Of a stretch of DNA of 64,000 nt, positions 9,535-18,469 are shown in pieces; position 1 is the stretch's first letter; every line of letters begins with the position of its first letter. A program made the translations under genes and the position numbers. The notes under the pieces were generated by a model that saw only the letters and a program-made list of their open reading frames with translations, was not told where the DNA came from and made no database searches. Source of the DNA: GCA-2862585 sp965277895 (GTDB lineage Bacteria; Bacteroidota; Bacteroidia; Flavobacteriales; UBA7312); contig CBDIDR010000001.1 in NCBI GenBank assembly GCA_965277895.1, forward strand, positions 558,001-622,000, read 5' to 3'.

Positions 9535-10099
9535 TTTTTTAAAAAAGATTTATGATAAAGTATTCACTCTACTTTATCGAAGCTCATTCAAAAAACTGGG
9601 TAGGAAGTCAATGCTGTGTATGCCTTTTAGTATTAATGGGGCTAAATATATGTCTATTGAATCTGAAGTTTACATAAAGCCCAACTCTTGGCTTCTTGCT
9701 GTTGAAGAAGATGGTTCACCGAATGAAAAGCTAAGTATAGGAGCTAAAACATATATTGGAAGAAATGTACATATTGTTGCTCTAAGAGGAGTTCATATCT
9801 CAAGTAATGTGTTGATAAGTGATAATGTTTATTTAGCTGACAACTATCACCATTTTAAAGATGGAAATAAGCCTTATAAAGAGCAAGGCATTGGATTTAA
9901 AAAGGAAGTACTAATAGGTGATGGAACATGGTTAGGAGAAAATGTATGCGTATTATCCTCACACATTGGAAAGCAGTGTATTATAGGAGCTAATTCTGTT
10001 GTTACAAAAGATATTCCTGATTATTCGATGGCGGTGGGGACTCCCGCAAAAGTGATTAAGAAATTTGATCAAACAACAAATACTTGGATTGAAGTATAG
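9518..10099 (+). CDS. Hexapeptide-repeat acyltransferase
   Basis: The 193-residue protein has left-handed beta-helix hexapeptide repeats from about residue 60 to 170 (I-G-A-x-x-x type turns such as LSIGAKTYIGRNVHI and ISSNVLISDNVYLADN). A His-rich loop NYHHFKDG sits at the usual position of the catalytic histidine, and the C-terminal VVTKDIPDYSMAVGTPAKVI is typical of CysE/LacA/WecD-type O-acetyltransferases. The start lies 17 nt inside the preceding sulfotransferase gene. It probably acetylates a sugar of the repeat unit. The acyl donor is assumed to be acetyl-CoA. Confidence 0.88.
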   Translation: MERIHNFLKKIYDKVFTLLYRSSFKKLGRKSMLCMPFSINGAKYMSIESEVYIKPNSWLLAVEEDGSPNEKLSIGAKTYIGRNVHIVALRGVHISSNVLISDNVYLADNYHHFKDGNKPYKEQGIGFKKEVLIGDGTWLGENVCVLSSHIGKQCIIGANSVVTKDIPDYSMAVGTPAKVIKKFDQTTNTWIEV

Positions 10100-10102
10100 T
10101 AA

Positions 10103-11323
10103 ATGGAAATTGACTTAAAAAAATATAACTTTAACTGGTTCCCTATGCTACTGCTCTTATTATCAGGAGGGACTTTAGGTTTTGTATTTTTTAGAAAGGA
10201 GTTACTTTTCGTAATCTTCTTTCTCTTCTTAATTCTATTTTTTATCCGTGGCTTATATAAAAATGAGCTTGCTAAGTTCTTTCAATTATTTGGTTTATTT
10301 ACATCACTCCTATTAGTTAATTTTTATTTTGCTGATGTTGAGCAATCTATTCAAAAGTTATTTGCAAATCTTTTAGTATTTACATCTTCAATTTTTGCGG
10401 CTCTATACTACTCAAGAGAAGAGAATAAAAGTAAATTCATTTCACATGTACGGACTATATTGAAGTTTGTTTTGATTCATAGCCTAATCAACTTTTTTAT
10501 TTATCCATATATTGAGCTTAACTTGACCGAAATTAGTACTGAAAGGTATGATTGCCTAACATATAATTACTTGTTTTATTATTTAGGAGAAACACACCTC
10601 ATTAACTTTTCTACATTTGAAATTGCACGAAATCAGGGCATCTTTTGGGAGCCTGGGATATTGCAAATCTTTATGAACCTCTTGCTATTTATAGAAGCTT
10701 TCATTTTGAAAAAAAGAGGACTAGTTTTTTGGCTATCTATACTGTCAATTGTTAGCACATTTTCTACAACAGGCTTATTAGTGATGTTTATTCAGTTGAT
10801 TTTATATTTCTTCAACACCTTTAAGCAAAATGTATATATATCCATTCTTGTTTTTGGTGTGATAGGCGTGATTTATGTTATTACTGCAGCAAATGTTCAG
10901 AATAAAATTTCTGGTGACGGACAAGTATCTTTTCAGGCAAGGTTATTTGATTTAGTACAGCCACTGTATATACTTGCGGATCATCCGCTAACTGGAGTAG
11001 GTTTAGATGACGAACAATATGTTAGTACTCGACAAAACACATCATATTCATTAAACCTTAATGCAGTTGATTTTACAAACAGAAAAAAAGGATCGACAAA
11101 TTCGGTAAGCTTTTTTCTAGCCGCTGCAGGAATTCCTTTTTTCATTGTTGTGTTCTACATGCTTTATTCTCAGCAGTTCATTTTGGAAAAACGGTTATGG
11201 TTTTTTATATTTATAGTAATTTCTTTGATGTCAGAGCCGTTATTACTTAGGCCTTTTTTCTTAACCTTTGTGATGTCTGGAACGATACATTTTTTTGAAA
11301 AATTCAGATGGAAAGAATATTAA
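10103..11323 (+). CDS. O-antigen/capsule polymerase-like membrane protein (Wzy-like)
   Basis: This 406-residue polytopic protein has about ten hydrophobic helices and one large extracytoplasmic loop in the C-terminal half. That loop contains HPLTGVGLDDEQYVS, resembling the Wzy/WaaL loop signature in which a conserved G-x-G follows a short His-Pro element. Wzy proteins polymerise lipid-linked repeat units in the periplasm. Sequence conservation in this family is low, so the call rests on topology plus location between an acyltransferase and an epimerase. Its end overlaps the next gene by 16 nt. Confidence 0.75.
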   Translation: MEIDLKKYNFNWFPMLLLLLSGGTLGFVFFRKELLFVIFFLFLILFFIRGLYKNELAKFFQLFGLFTSLLLVNFYFADVEQSIQKLFANLLVFTSSIFAALYYSREENKSKFISHVRTILKFVLIHSLINFFIYPYIELNLTEISTERYDCLTYNYLFYYLGETHLINFSTFEIARNQGIFWEPGILQIFMNLLLFIEAFILKKRGLVFWLSILSIVSTFSTTGLLVMFIQLILYFFNTFKQNVYISILVFGVIGVIYVITAANVQNKISGDGQVSFQARLFDLVQPLYILADHPLTGVGLDDEQYVSTRQNTSYSLNLNAVDFTNRKKGSTNSVSFFLAAAGIPFFIVVFYMLYSQQFILEKRLWFFIFIVISLMSEPLLLRPFFLTFVMSGTIHFFEKFRWKEY

Positions 11324-12441
11324 TTACAGGAGGAGCGGGTTTTATTGGCTCTCGATTAAGCTTGTGCTTAGTTGAGCAAGGATATGAAGTAACTGTTTTG
11401 GACAATCTTTCGAAACAGATTCACTCTGATGCCCCTGAGCAGTCGTTTTTATATAATTCCATAAAAGATAAGGTTAGTTTTATTAATGGTGATGTGCGTA
11501 GCCTTTCCGATTGGCAAAAAGCGATTGATGGGAATGATGTTATTGTGCACTTAGCTGCTGAAACGGGGACAGGTCAGTCTATGTATCAAATAGACAAATA
11601 TGTTGAGGTTAATTGCGGTGGAACAGCCAAAATGCTAGATGTATTAGCAAACTCTCAGCACAACGTAAGAAAAGTAATAGTTGCTTCATCAAGGGCTATT
11701 TATGGAGAAGGTAAATATCTATGCGAAAAACATGGAGAAGTCTTTCCAGAAAGAAGAAATCAAAGTAATTTAGATAGCGGAAAGTTTGAGTGTAAATGCA
11801 ACCATTGTGGTGGTGAGTTGGAGCTGATGCCAACGGACGAAAATTCAAAAATTCATCCTGAATCAATTTATGGGATTACAAAAAGTAATCAAGAGCAAAT
11901 GGTATTGATGAGTTGTGAAAGCTTGAACATATCTGCTGTGGCTCTTAGGTATCAGAATGTATACGGGCCAGGTCAATCACTGACAAATCCTTACACTGGC
12001 ATACTATCCATTTTTTCAACTCGAATACTGAATAATAATTCAATTAATGTGTTCGAAGATGGTGAAGAAAGTAGAGATTTCGTCTATATTGATGATGTGA
12101 TTGATGCTACTATACTGGCCATTCAAAAGGATATCAAAAATAATATAGCTCTTAATGTTGGTTCAGGAGTTTCAACAACTGTAAAGTATTTAGCGGACAG
12201 TCTAAAAAAGCTGTACGATTCTGATATTGAGATCAACATTTCAGGAGATTATAGAATAGGAGATATTCGTCACAATAAAGCGGATATTAAAAAAGTAAAA
12301 GAAGTATTAGGTTACAGCCCAAAAATGTCTTTTGAAGTTGGCCTTAGAAACTTTGTTGACTGGGTAAAGCGTCAAGAAATACAATCAGATAATTACGAGG
12401 AGTCTATTACTGAAATGAAGAAAAAAGGCTTAATGAAATGA
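11308..12441 (+). CDS. NAD-dependent nucleotide-sugar epimerase/dehydratase with a Cys-rich insertion
   Basis: This extended SDR of 377 residues has the Rossmann loop GGAGFIG (8-14), the active site S127/S128 and Y188xxxK192, and a sugar-nucleotide C-terminal domain. Between the catalytic Ser and Tyr it carries an insertion with C139, C162, C164 and C167 (ECKCNHCGGEL), which looks like a zinc-binding knuckle. I recall such inserts in dTDP-L-rhamnose 4-epimerase-like proteins, but the substrate is uncertain. It supplies a sugar for the surface glycan. It overlaps the glycosyltransferase gene downstream by 4 nt. Confidence 0.88.
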   Translation: MERILITGGAGFIGSRLSLCLVEQGYEVTVLDNLSKQIHSDAPEQSFLYNSIKDKVSFINGDVRSLSDWQKAIDGNDVIVHLAAETGTGQSMYQIDKYVEVNCGGTAKMLDVLANSQHNVRKVIVASSRAIYGEGKYLCEKHGEVFPERRNQSNLDSGKFECKCNHCGGELELMPTDENSKIHPESIYGITKSNQEQMVLMSCESLNISAVALRYQNVYGPGQSLTNPYTGILSIFSTRILNNNSINVFEDGEESRDFVYIDDVIDATILAIQKDIKNNIALNVGSGVSTTVKYLADSLKKLYDSDIEINISGDYRIGDIRHNKADIKKVKEVLGYSPKMSFEVGLRNFVDWVKRQEIQSDNYEESITEMKKKGLMK

Positions 12442-13340
12442 AAATAGGAATTGTAACCGTTACGTATAACAGTGAACATGTCTTAGACGATTTTTTCAAA
12501 TCAATTCAGCATCAAGATTATAAAAATTTCCTTCTTTTTTTTATTGATAATTCCTCTTCTGACAAATCGGTAGAACACATCAAATCATGGGACTTTCCCA
12601 ATAAAGTGTTGCTTGAAAACGAGCAAAATTTAGGCATTGCAACTGGTAATAATCAAGGAATAAAATTGGCTGTTGAAAACGATTGTGATTTTGTTCTTTT
12701 ACTGAATAATGACACTGTTTTTGAAGCAAGTTTGCTTTCCAAATTATTGAATACTCAGCTCAAGTATAACTCTAGTGTGGTAGTTCCTAAGATGAATTAT
12801 TTTTCTCTACCAAACAAAATTTGGTATGCCGGTGGGTTCTATAATAGAAATAAGGCATTTCTAAATTATCACAGAGGTCAAGGAGAGCTGGATACCCAAC
12901 AGTATAATGAAGATGACATTGTTGATTACGCTCCATCGTGCTGTGTGTTAATTCACAAAAAAGTCTTTGAAGATATTGGAAATATGGACGAAAAATATTT
13001 CGTTTATTTTGATGATGCTGACTTTTTTTACAGGCTAAAACTAGATAAAAGGCATAAGATAAGGTATATGCATGACGTGGAATTTTTTCATAAAATAGGT
13101 AGTCTAACAAAGTCCAGGAGTTCAAAGGGTTCTAATTATTACAGCGAATTTTTTATTAAGCAAAACTGTAAGAATCATGTGTATTTTTTGAAAAAAAATG
13201 AACCTCGTTTCTCATTTATATACCTTATTCAATTATGGTTTTATGTGACATTAAGGTTCTTTTTAAGTTCCAATTTTGAAAAGAAATGGAGCACGTTTAT
13301 ATTAATTCAATCCTCCTATTTTAAAGGTTTAAAAATGTAG
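12438..13340 (+). CDS. Glycosyltransferase family 2
   Basis: The 300-residue GT-A-fold protein begins with GIVTVTYNSEHVL, has D37 in IDNSSSD and the acceptor/metal motif LLLNNDT (N90-N91-D92), which stands in for the DxD. Similar proteins are rhamnosyl- or related transferases acting on lipid-linked glycans at the cytoplasmic face. The C-terminal 50 residues contain a hydrophobic segment that may hold it at the membrane. It overlaps the epimerase gene by 4 nt and is followed at once by the second sulfotransferase. Confidence 0.9.
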   Translation: MKIGIVTVTYNSEHVLDDFFKSIQHQDYKNFLLFFIDNSSSDKSVEHIKSWDFPNKVLLENEQNLGIATGNNQGIKLAVENDCDFVLLLNNDTVFEASLLSKLLNTQLKYNSSVVVPKMNYFSLPNKIWYAGGFYNRNKAFLNYHRGQGELDTQQYNEDDIVDYAPSCCVLIHKKVFEDIGNMDEKYFVYFDDADFFYRLKLDKRHKIRYMHDVEFFHKIGSLTKSRSSKGSNYYSEFFIKQNCKNHVYFLKKNEPRFSFIYLIQLWFYVTLRFFLSSNFEKKWSTFILIQSSYFKGLKM

Positions 13341-13342
13341 CT

Positions 13343-14188
13343 ATGAAGGTAAATACATTTATAGTTGGCGCACCAAAAGCAGGAACAACCTCACTCCATT
13401 ATTATTTAGGTAATCATGCAAATGTAAGCATGAGTACAGTCAAAGAACCTAACTTTTTTTCATCAAAAGAAGTATCTTCTTTATACTATGATTCTAAGTC
13501 AATAGATAACACTAAAAATTATCACAGTCTATTTTCTGAAAACAAAAAGATTATGGGCGAGGCAAGTGTATCTTACTTATTTTATGAGGATGTGCCAAAA
13601 CGCATTCATGATTATAATGAGGACGCAAAAGTAATTATCATGCTTAGAGACCCACTTGAAAGAGCATTATCTCATTACCTCATGGATTGTCGGCTAGGAT
13701 TTTGTAATTTGAGTCTTGAGGATATTATTTCAAACAAGGAAAAATATTCGCAATTTTTTCAGCAATTTATAGAGTTAGGGCTATATAATAGTCAGCTTGA
13801 ACGTTACCTATCTGTTTTTGGAAAAGACAGAGTAAAAATCATTTTCTATTCAGATTTTAAAATTAGAACTGCTCAAATAATGAATGAGGTTACAGACTTT
13901 TTAGACATTGAAAAGTTGGATATAGATTTCACTATTCAAAATCCTTTTTTGTCGCCCTCATCAAGCTTAGTATCGTTTCTATATAAATTCAATTGGATAA
14001 GGAAATCAGTTAAGTTTTTACTATCAAAAAAGAGTCTTGAGCTCGTGAAAAAAAGAGTCTTTCTAAAGAAGAATAAACCCATTTTTTCTAATGAATTAAA
14101 ATCAAAAATTAGAGCCTTTTACCTGGCTGATATTGAGAAATTAGAATCCCTACTAGAAGTAGATTTAAGCAGATGGAAAAAAGAGTAG
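13343..14188 (+). CDS. Second PAPS-dependent sulfotransferase
   Basis: This 281-residue protein carries the PAPS loop GAPKAGTTSLHYYL (residues 9-22) and the 3-phosphate site MLRDPLERALSHY (R102, S110). It is shorter and divergent from the sulfotransferase at 8611, which argues for a different acceptor position rather than recent duplication. It sits 2 nt after a GT2 gene and overlaps the GT4 gene downstream by 16 nt. Together with the other sulfotransferase it indicates a sulfated surface polysaccharide. Confidence 0.9.
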   Translation: MKVNTFIVGAPKAGTTSLHYYLGNHANVSMSTVKEPNFFSSKEVSSLYYDSKSIDNTKNYHSLFSENKKIMGEASVSYLFYEDVPKRIHDYNEDAKVIIMLRDPLERALSHYLMDCRLGFCNLSLEDIISNKEKYSQFFQQFIELGLYNSQLERYLSVFGKDRVKIIFYSDFKIRTAQIMNEVTDFLDIEKLDIDFTIQNPFLSPSSSLVSFLYKFNWIRKSVKFLLSKKSLELVKKRVFLKKNKPIFSNELKSKIRAFYLADIEKLESLLEVDLSRWKKE

Positions 14189-15288
14189 CCATAATAGACC
14201 CAGTAGGGATTAAAAGCGGCATGAATCATTATGATATTTATTTATGCCAAGCTTTTAACGATTTAAACGTTCAGACGTTTATATACTCTAACTTTGAGAG
14301 CCATTCAAAATCAATAGTTTCCAAAGTAGTTTTTGGAACTTTCTTTTCCTCTAAGCTTCATCAATTAATAGACTTTCTTAAAGGAATTATCTTGTCTTGC
14401 ATAGATTGTAAACGAAAAGGTGTAAAGGAGGTTATCGTTCATGTATTTTCTACTCACAATATGGCATTCTTAACTTACTTTATGTGTAAGTTGTTTGGCT
14501 TCAAAATCATAACTATTTCTCATGATGTTTCATCTTTCACGAATCAAGATAATAAAATGTATCATCGATTGATTTACAACCATTGGTCGGAGTATATTGT
14601 TGTTCATAATGAGTATTCAAAGCAAAATATACTGCCCTTAATATCTCCAAAAATGCATTCGAAGATTTGCATAATAAAACACGGTGGTTTTATAGAACTA
14701 CCTGACTCTAATATAACTAAGGCTAATGCTAGAAAGGAATTAAATTTAGATATTGAAACACCTTACATACTTTTCTTTGGTCGCTTGAAGTCTACCAAAC
14801 GACTCGATATTTTGCTAAGAGCTATGGTAGGTATTAATTCTAGCATTCATTTGATAATTGCTGGTGATTCAGGGAAGGAAAGCTTTGATGAATATCAAAA
14901 CCTCATCGATAAGCTTGGAATAAGTGAGCGTGTAATTTTAGATATAAATTATGTCTCTGATTCTAAGAGAGAATTGTATTTCAAGGCAGCAGATGCTATG
15001 GTTTTGCCCTATGAAATAATTTTTCAAAGTGGTGTGTTACTGATGGCTATGTCCTATGGTTTACCAGTAGTGGCATCTGACATACCGCCATTTAAAGAGG
15101 TCATAGACCACAACAAAAATGGCATGCTTTTTGAATCACTTAATGCTAAGGATTTAGCCCATATGATCAACACTCTTTTTGAGGATAACGTTTCAGTTCA
15201 TGAGTTTTCAAAATCTGCAATTGAGACCATTAACACTACATTTTCGTGGGATGAAATAGCAGCTAACTATAAGCAGTTGCTGTCTTAA
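14173..15288 (+). CDS. Glycosyltransferase family 4 (group 1)
   Basis: The 371-residue GT-B protein has a C-terminal nucleotide-sugar domain with YILFFGRLKSTKRLDILL (about 196-213) and LPVVASDIPPFKEVI (about 297-311). The usual E-x7-E pair just before this last element is not present: the segment reads IIFQSGVLLMAMSYG, with Gln and Met at the expected positions. Catalysis in retaining GT4 enzymes tolerates some variation, so I still expect activity. It is the last cytoplasmic gene of the polysaccharide operon. Confidence 0.87.
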   Translation: MEKRVAIIDPVGIKSGMNHYDIYLCQAFNDLNVQTFIYSNFESHSKSIVSKVVFGTFFSSKLHQLIDFLKGIILSCIDCKRKGVKEVIVHVFSTHNMAFLTYFMCKLFGFKIITISHDVSSFTNQDNKMYHRLIYNHWSEYIVVHNEYSKQNILPLISPKMHSKICIIKHGGFIELPDSNITKANARKELNLDIETPYILFFGRLKSTKRLDILLRAMVGINSSIHLIIAGDSGKESFDEYQNLIDKLGISERVILDINYVSDSKRELYFKAADAMVLPYEIIFQSGVLLMAMSYGLPVVASDIPPFKEVIDHNKNGMLFESLNAKDLAHMINTLFEDNVSVHEFSKSAIETINTTFSWDEIAANYKQLLS

Positions 15289-15297
15289 TCTTTTAAT

Positions 15298-15305
15298 TAC
15301 CTTTG
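15298..15305 (+). promoter_or_regulatory. -7 box immediately before the Wzi-like gene
   Basis: TACCTTTG matches TAnnTTTG and ends 7 nt before the ATG at 15313, so the transcript would have almost no leader. Confidence 0.5.
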
Positions 15306-15312
15306 TTTTCGT

Positions 15313-16893
15313 ATGAAAAGAATACTGTTTCAACTTATTTTTCTGTTACTAATTAAAGTGTCATTTGCTCAGTACAATGCTCCTTTAAGCCATACCTATA
15401 ATGTTAATTTTGAAAAAGATTTGCATGCCATTGGAATTTCTGAACACACCTCTATTAAACCCTTCAAACTATCCGTAAATGATACGACCTATTATAATTC
15501 TATTTCGCCAATAGAAACAAAAAAAACGTATCTCCACAATTTTTTGAATGGCAATTTATTTTTTGTTAAATCAAAAAATTATGAATTTTACGTAAACCCT
15601 CTTTTACATTTAGAAGTAGGTGCTGATGATCAAAATAGATTCGTTAATACAAGAGGAATTGAGCTTAAAGGAAGAATCGGGAATAAGGTGCGTTTTAACT
15701 CTTCATTCTATGAAAATCAGATGAATGTACCTGATTATATTTATGATTATATGTTAGCTCACGACAGGGTGGTGCCTGGTCAGGGAATGGCAAAAATTAA
15801 TGGAATAAATACGAATTCTGATTTAGACTTTTATTTTTCCCAAGCTTATGTAAACTATGATGCCAGTGATTATTTTAACTTAGAAATAGGGCATGGCAAA
15901 CATTTTTTTGGTGACGGTTACCGATCCATGTTACTTTCTGACAATAGTTTTAATTATCCCTACTTTAAACTAACCACCAATATTTGGAAAATAAAGTACG
16001 TCAATCTGTTTTCAAGTTTGCTGCAGTTGGACTTGATTACTGATCGAAGGGATATCAGTCGAGAAAAATTTAACGCAACTCATTATTTAAGTGCAAATAT
16101 TGGCAGTAGATTAACCTTGAGTTTATTTGAGTCGATTTTAATTGGAGAGGACAGCTTAGGCAATGTATTTAATATAAATTATTTAAACCCCATAATATTT
16201 TATAGACCCGTTGAGTATTCGGTTTCTTATTCTAGACAAGGTAATGCCATTATGGGTTTAGGTCTCAAATACAAACTTTCCGACTTGTCTCATCTGTATG
16301 GTCAATTAGTTTTAGATGAATTTACCTTATCAGAGTTAAGAGCAGGAAATGGCTATTGGGCTAATAAATTTGGTGGGCAAATTGGGTTCAAATGTTTTGA
16401 CTTATTTGGCTATGAAAATCTAAGTTTTCAGACAGAGATAAACTCTGCAAGACCATTTACATTCAGTCATAAATACCCTATTTTATCGTATTCGCACTAT
16501 TCACAACCTTTAGCACATCCTTTTGGAGCAAACTTTTTGGAGAATGTAAGTATATTGAGGTATAGACAGAAAAGATGGACGGCGGACTTAAAAGTTGTTG
16601 TCGCTAAACATGGCGGTCAAATTGATGGGGATTCAAGAAACTACGGAAGCGATATTCTTGTAAGCTATGACGAGAATAGAGAGGATTATGGAAACGAAGT
16701 AGCTCAGGGAAATACGACTGACCTTCGGTTTGTTGATTTTAGGGTGGGTTACCTGATAAACCCCATTACCTATTTGAAGTTGGAGGTAGGAGTCTCAAAT
16801 AGAACTACTGAAGATTTAAGTACAAGTACTGAAAATCAATATATATTCTTTGGTCTGAAAACAGATTTGAGAAATATCTACTACGATTTTTAG
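15313..16893 (+). CDS. Capsule assembly Wzi-family outer-membrane protein
   Basis: This 526-residue protein has a signal peptide (about residues 1-19, ending VSFAQ) followed by alternating amphipathic beta strands and a C-terminal aromatic residue (YYDF), as in outer-membrane barrels. The NLEIGHGKHFFGDGYRSMLLS segment is typical of Bacteroidota Wzi-like capsule assembly proteins. Wzi anchors capsule to the outer membrane. It follows the polysaccharide operon with its own -7 box, and I infer that it anchors the sulfated glycan made by the upstream genes. Confidence 0.8.
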   Translation: MKRILFQLIFLLLIKVSFAQYNAPLSHTYNVNFEKDLHAIGISEHTSIKPFKLSVNDTTYYNSISPIETKKTYLHNFLNGNLFFVKSKNYEFYVNPLLHLEVGADDQNRFVNTRGIELKGRIGNKVRFNSSFYENQMNVPDYIYDYMLAHDRVVPGQGMAKINGINTNSDLDFYFSQAYVNYDASDYFNLEIGHGKHFFGDGYRSMLLSDNSFNYPYFKLTTNIWKIKYVNLFSSLLQLDLITDRRDISREKFNATHYLSANIGSRLTLSLFESILIGEDSLGNVFNINYLNPIIFYRPVEYSVSYSRQGNAIMGLGLKYKLSDLSHLYGQLVLDEFTLSELRAGNGYWANKFGGQIGFKCFDLFGYENLSFQTEINSARPFTFSHKYPILSYSHYSQPLAHPFGANFLENVSILRYRQKRWTADLKVVVAKHGGQIDGDSRNYGSDILVSYDENREDYGNEVAQGNTTDLRFVDFRVGYLINPITYLKLEVGVSNRTTEDLSTSTENQYIFFGLKTDLRNIYYDF

Positions 16894-17022
16894 ACCATTT
16901 CTAAATAAGGAAATATTTATCCGTTTTACAGGGCATTGAAAATAGAAAAAGTGGTAAATTTACCCTTTGGAAAAAATCCTTCCAATTAATGCGTAAGTTA
17001 CACTAAATCAACCACTTATAAA

Positions 17023-17877
17023 ATGTCTTTAAGCGACATTCTTCAGCTTTCAAAAATCAGACTAACAACAAGTGTTGTTTTTTCCGCCATTGCAGGCTTT
17101 TTTATTGCAGGCGGAGCATTCAATTCGATTGATTTGCTTTATTTAGTTCTTGGTGGCTTTTTGGTTGTAGCCTCTTCTAACGGCTTCAATCAAATTATTG
17201 AAAAAGACTTAGATAAGCTCATGCAAAGAACTGCCGATCGTCCACTGCCTAAAAGTAGAATGAAAGTCAATCAGGCTTTTTTCTTGTCCATATTCATGGG
17301 GAGCTTTGGTGTATTGTTTTTGTTTATGATTAATCTGTATTGCGGATTTTTCGGTGCATTATCAGTACTTCTCTATGTGTTAGCATACACCCCTTTGAAA
17401 AGAACAACTTCATTTTCGGTTTTTGTAGGAGCATTTCCGGGGGCCATACCATTTATGTTGGGCTGGGTAGCAGTGACTAACAATTTTTCAATTGAAGCAG
17501 GTATACTTTTTGCCATACAGTTTATTTGGCAATTCCCTCACTTTTGGGCAATAGCTTGGGTCTGTGATGATGACTATACAAGAGCAGGATTCAAAATGTT
17601 GCCGGGAGGAAAAGATAAAAATACAGCATCAAAGACCTTGATATATACTTTATTCTTAATACCCTTATCTATACTGCCAGTGTTTAGTTTCACAGGAGCA
17701 TTAGAGATGTCCATTGTGGCGATGCTTTTGGCTATTTTACTTGGCTTATGGTTTTTTACAAAATCCCTTATCCTTTTTAAAACCTTGAGAGATGAAGACG
17801 CAAAAAAACTCATGTTTGCCTCTTTCTTCTACCTTCCTATTTTACAATTAATCTACGTTATTGATAAACTATTATGA
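17023..17877 (+). CDS. cyoE: Protoheme IX farnesyltransferase (haem O synthase)
   Basis: The 284-residue membrane protein of the UbiA prenyltransferase family converts haem B to haem O for haem-copper oxidases. The first aspartate-rich motif is in NGFNQIIEKDLDKLMQRT followed by ADRPLP (about residues 53-75), and the second region contains VCDDDYTRAGFKMLP. About eight membrane helices are visible. The stop overlaps the start of the oxidase subunit III gene by 4 nt. The 129 nt upstream contain no gene and no clear promoter that I can point to. Confidence 0.95.
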   Translation: MSLSDILQLSKIRLTTSVVFSAIAGFFIAGGAFNSIDLLYLVLGGFLVVASSNGFNQIIEKDLDKLMQRTADRPLPKSRMKVNQAFFLSIFMGSFGVLFLFMINLYCGFFGALSVLLYVLAYTPLKRTTSFSVFVGAFPGAIPFMLGWVAVTNNFSIEAGILFAIQFIWQFPHFWAIAWVCDDDYTRAGFKMLPGGKDKNTASKTLIYTLFLIPLSILPVFSFTGALEMSIVAMLLAILLGLWFFTKSLILFKTLRDEDAKKLMFASFFYLPILQLIYVIDKLL

Positions 17878-18440
17878 CAACATTCGAAGAACAAAAAAAG
17901 AAATCGGCTAAGCCGTTATTATGGATTTCAATGATTAGTATGGCAATGATTTTTGCCGGTCTTACGAGTGCCTATGTGGTGCGAAAAGCGGAAGGCAATT
18001 GGTTAGATTTCGAATTTCCTGTATGGTTTTACTTAAGTACCGTATTTATTATTCTTTCCAGTTTCACCATTAATTGGGCAAAGAAGAGTATTAAAAATGA
18101 TGAACTAGAAAAAGCCAAAAAAGGCTTTAATTACACCCTCATATTAGGTTTAGCTTTTGCCTTATCTCAGTATATAACTTGGAAGGTGTTGTATACCAAC
18201 GGTGTGTATTTTACAGGTCCAGGAAGTAACGCTTCAGGCTCATTTTTATATGTCTTAACCCTTATGCATTTATTCCATTTAGGAGGTGGATTATTGGCAT
18301 TAGCGTATACGACTTACAAAGCAAAAAAAGGAGCATATAGCAATAATAATTATCTAGGAGTTGAGCTTTGTGTTATTTTTTGGCACTTTCTTGACTTTTT
18401 ATGGCTCTATTTATTCCTGTTTTTACTATATAATCATTAA
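17874..18440 (+). CDS. Cytochrome c oxidase subunit III-like protein (first copy)
   Basis: This 188-residue protein has five hydrophobic helices and the family elements MIFAGLTSAYVVRKAEGNW, YLGVELCVIFWHFLDFLWLYLF. Subunit III stabilises the proton-pumping core of aa3/cbb-type oxidases. It is the shorter of two adjacent subunit III paralogues, a common Bacteroidota arrangement. Catalytic subunits I and II are outside the window. Confidence 0.9.
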   Translation: MTTFEEQKKKSAKPLLWISMISMAMIFAGLTSAYVVRKAEGNWLDFEFPVWFYLSTVFIILSSFTINWAKKSIKNDELEKAKKGFNYTLILGLAFALSQYITWKVLYTNGVYFTGPGSNASGSFLYVLTLMHLFHLGGGLLALAYTTYKAKKGAYSNNNYLGVELCVIFWHFLDFLWLYLFLFLLYNH

Positions 18441-18469
18441 TATTGCAAAACTTTTCAAACCTAGAAAAA

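Noticed and set aside
16894..17022. Possible small gene or RNA in the gap before cyoE
   Set aside because: Only a weak AT-rich hairpin is visible and no convincing frame or promoter.
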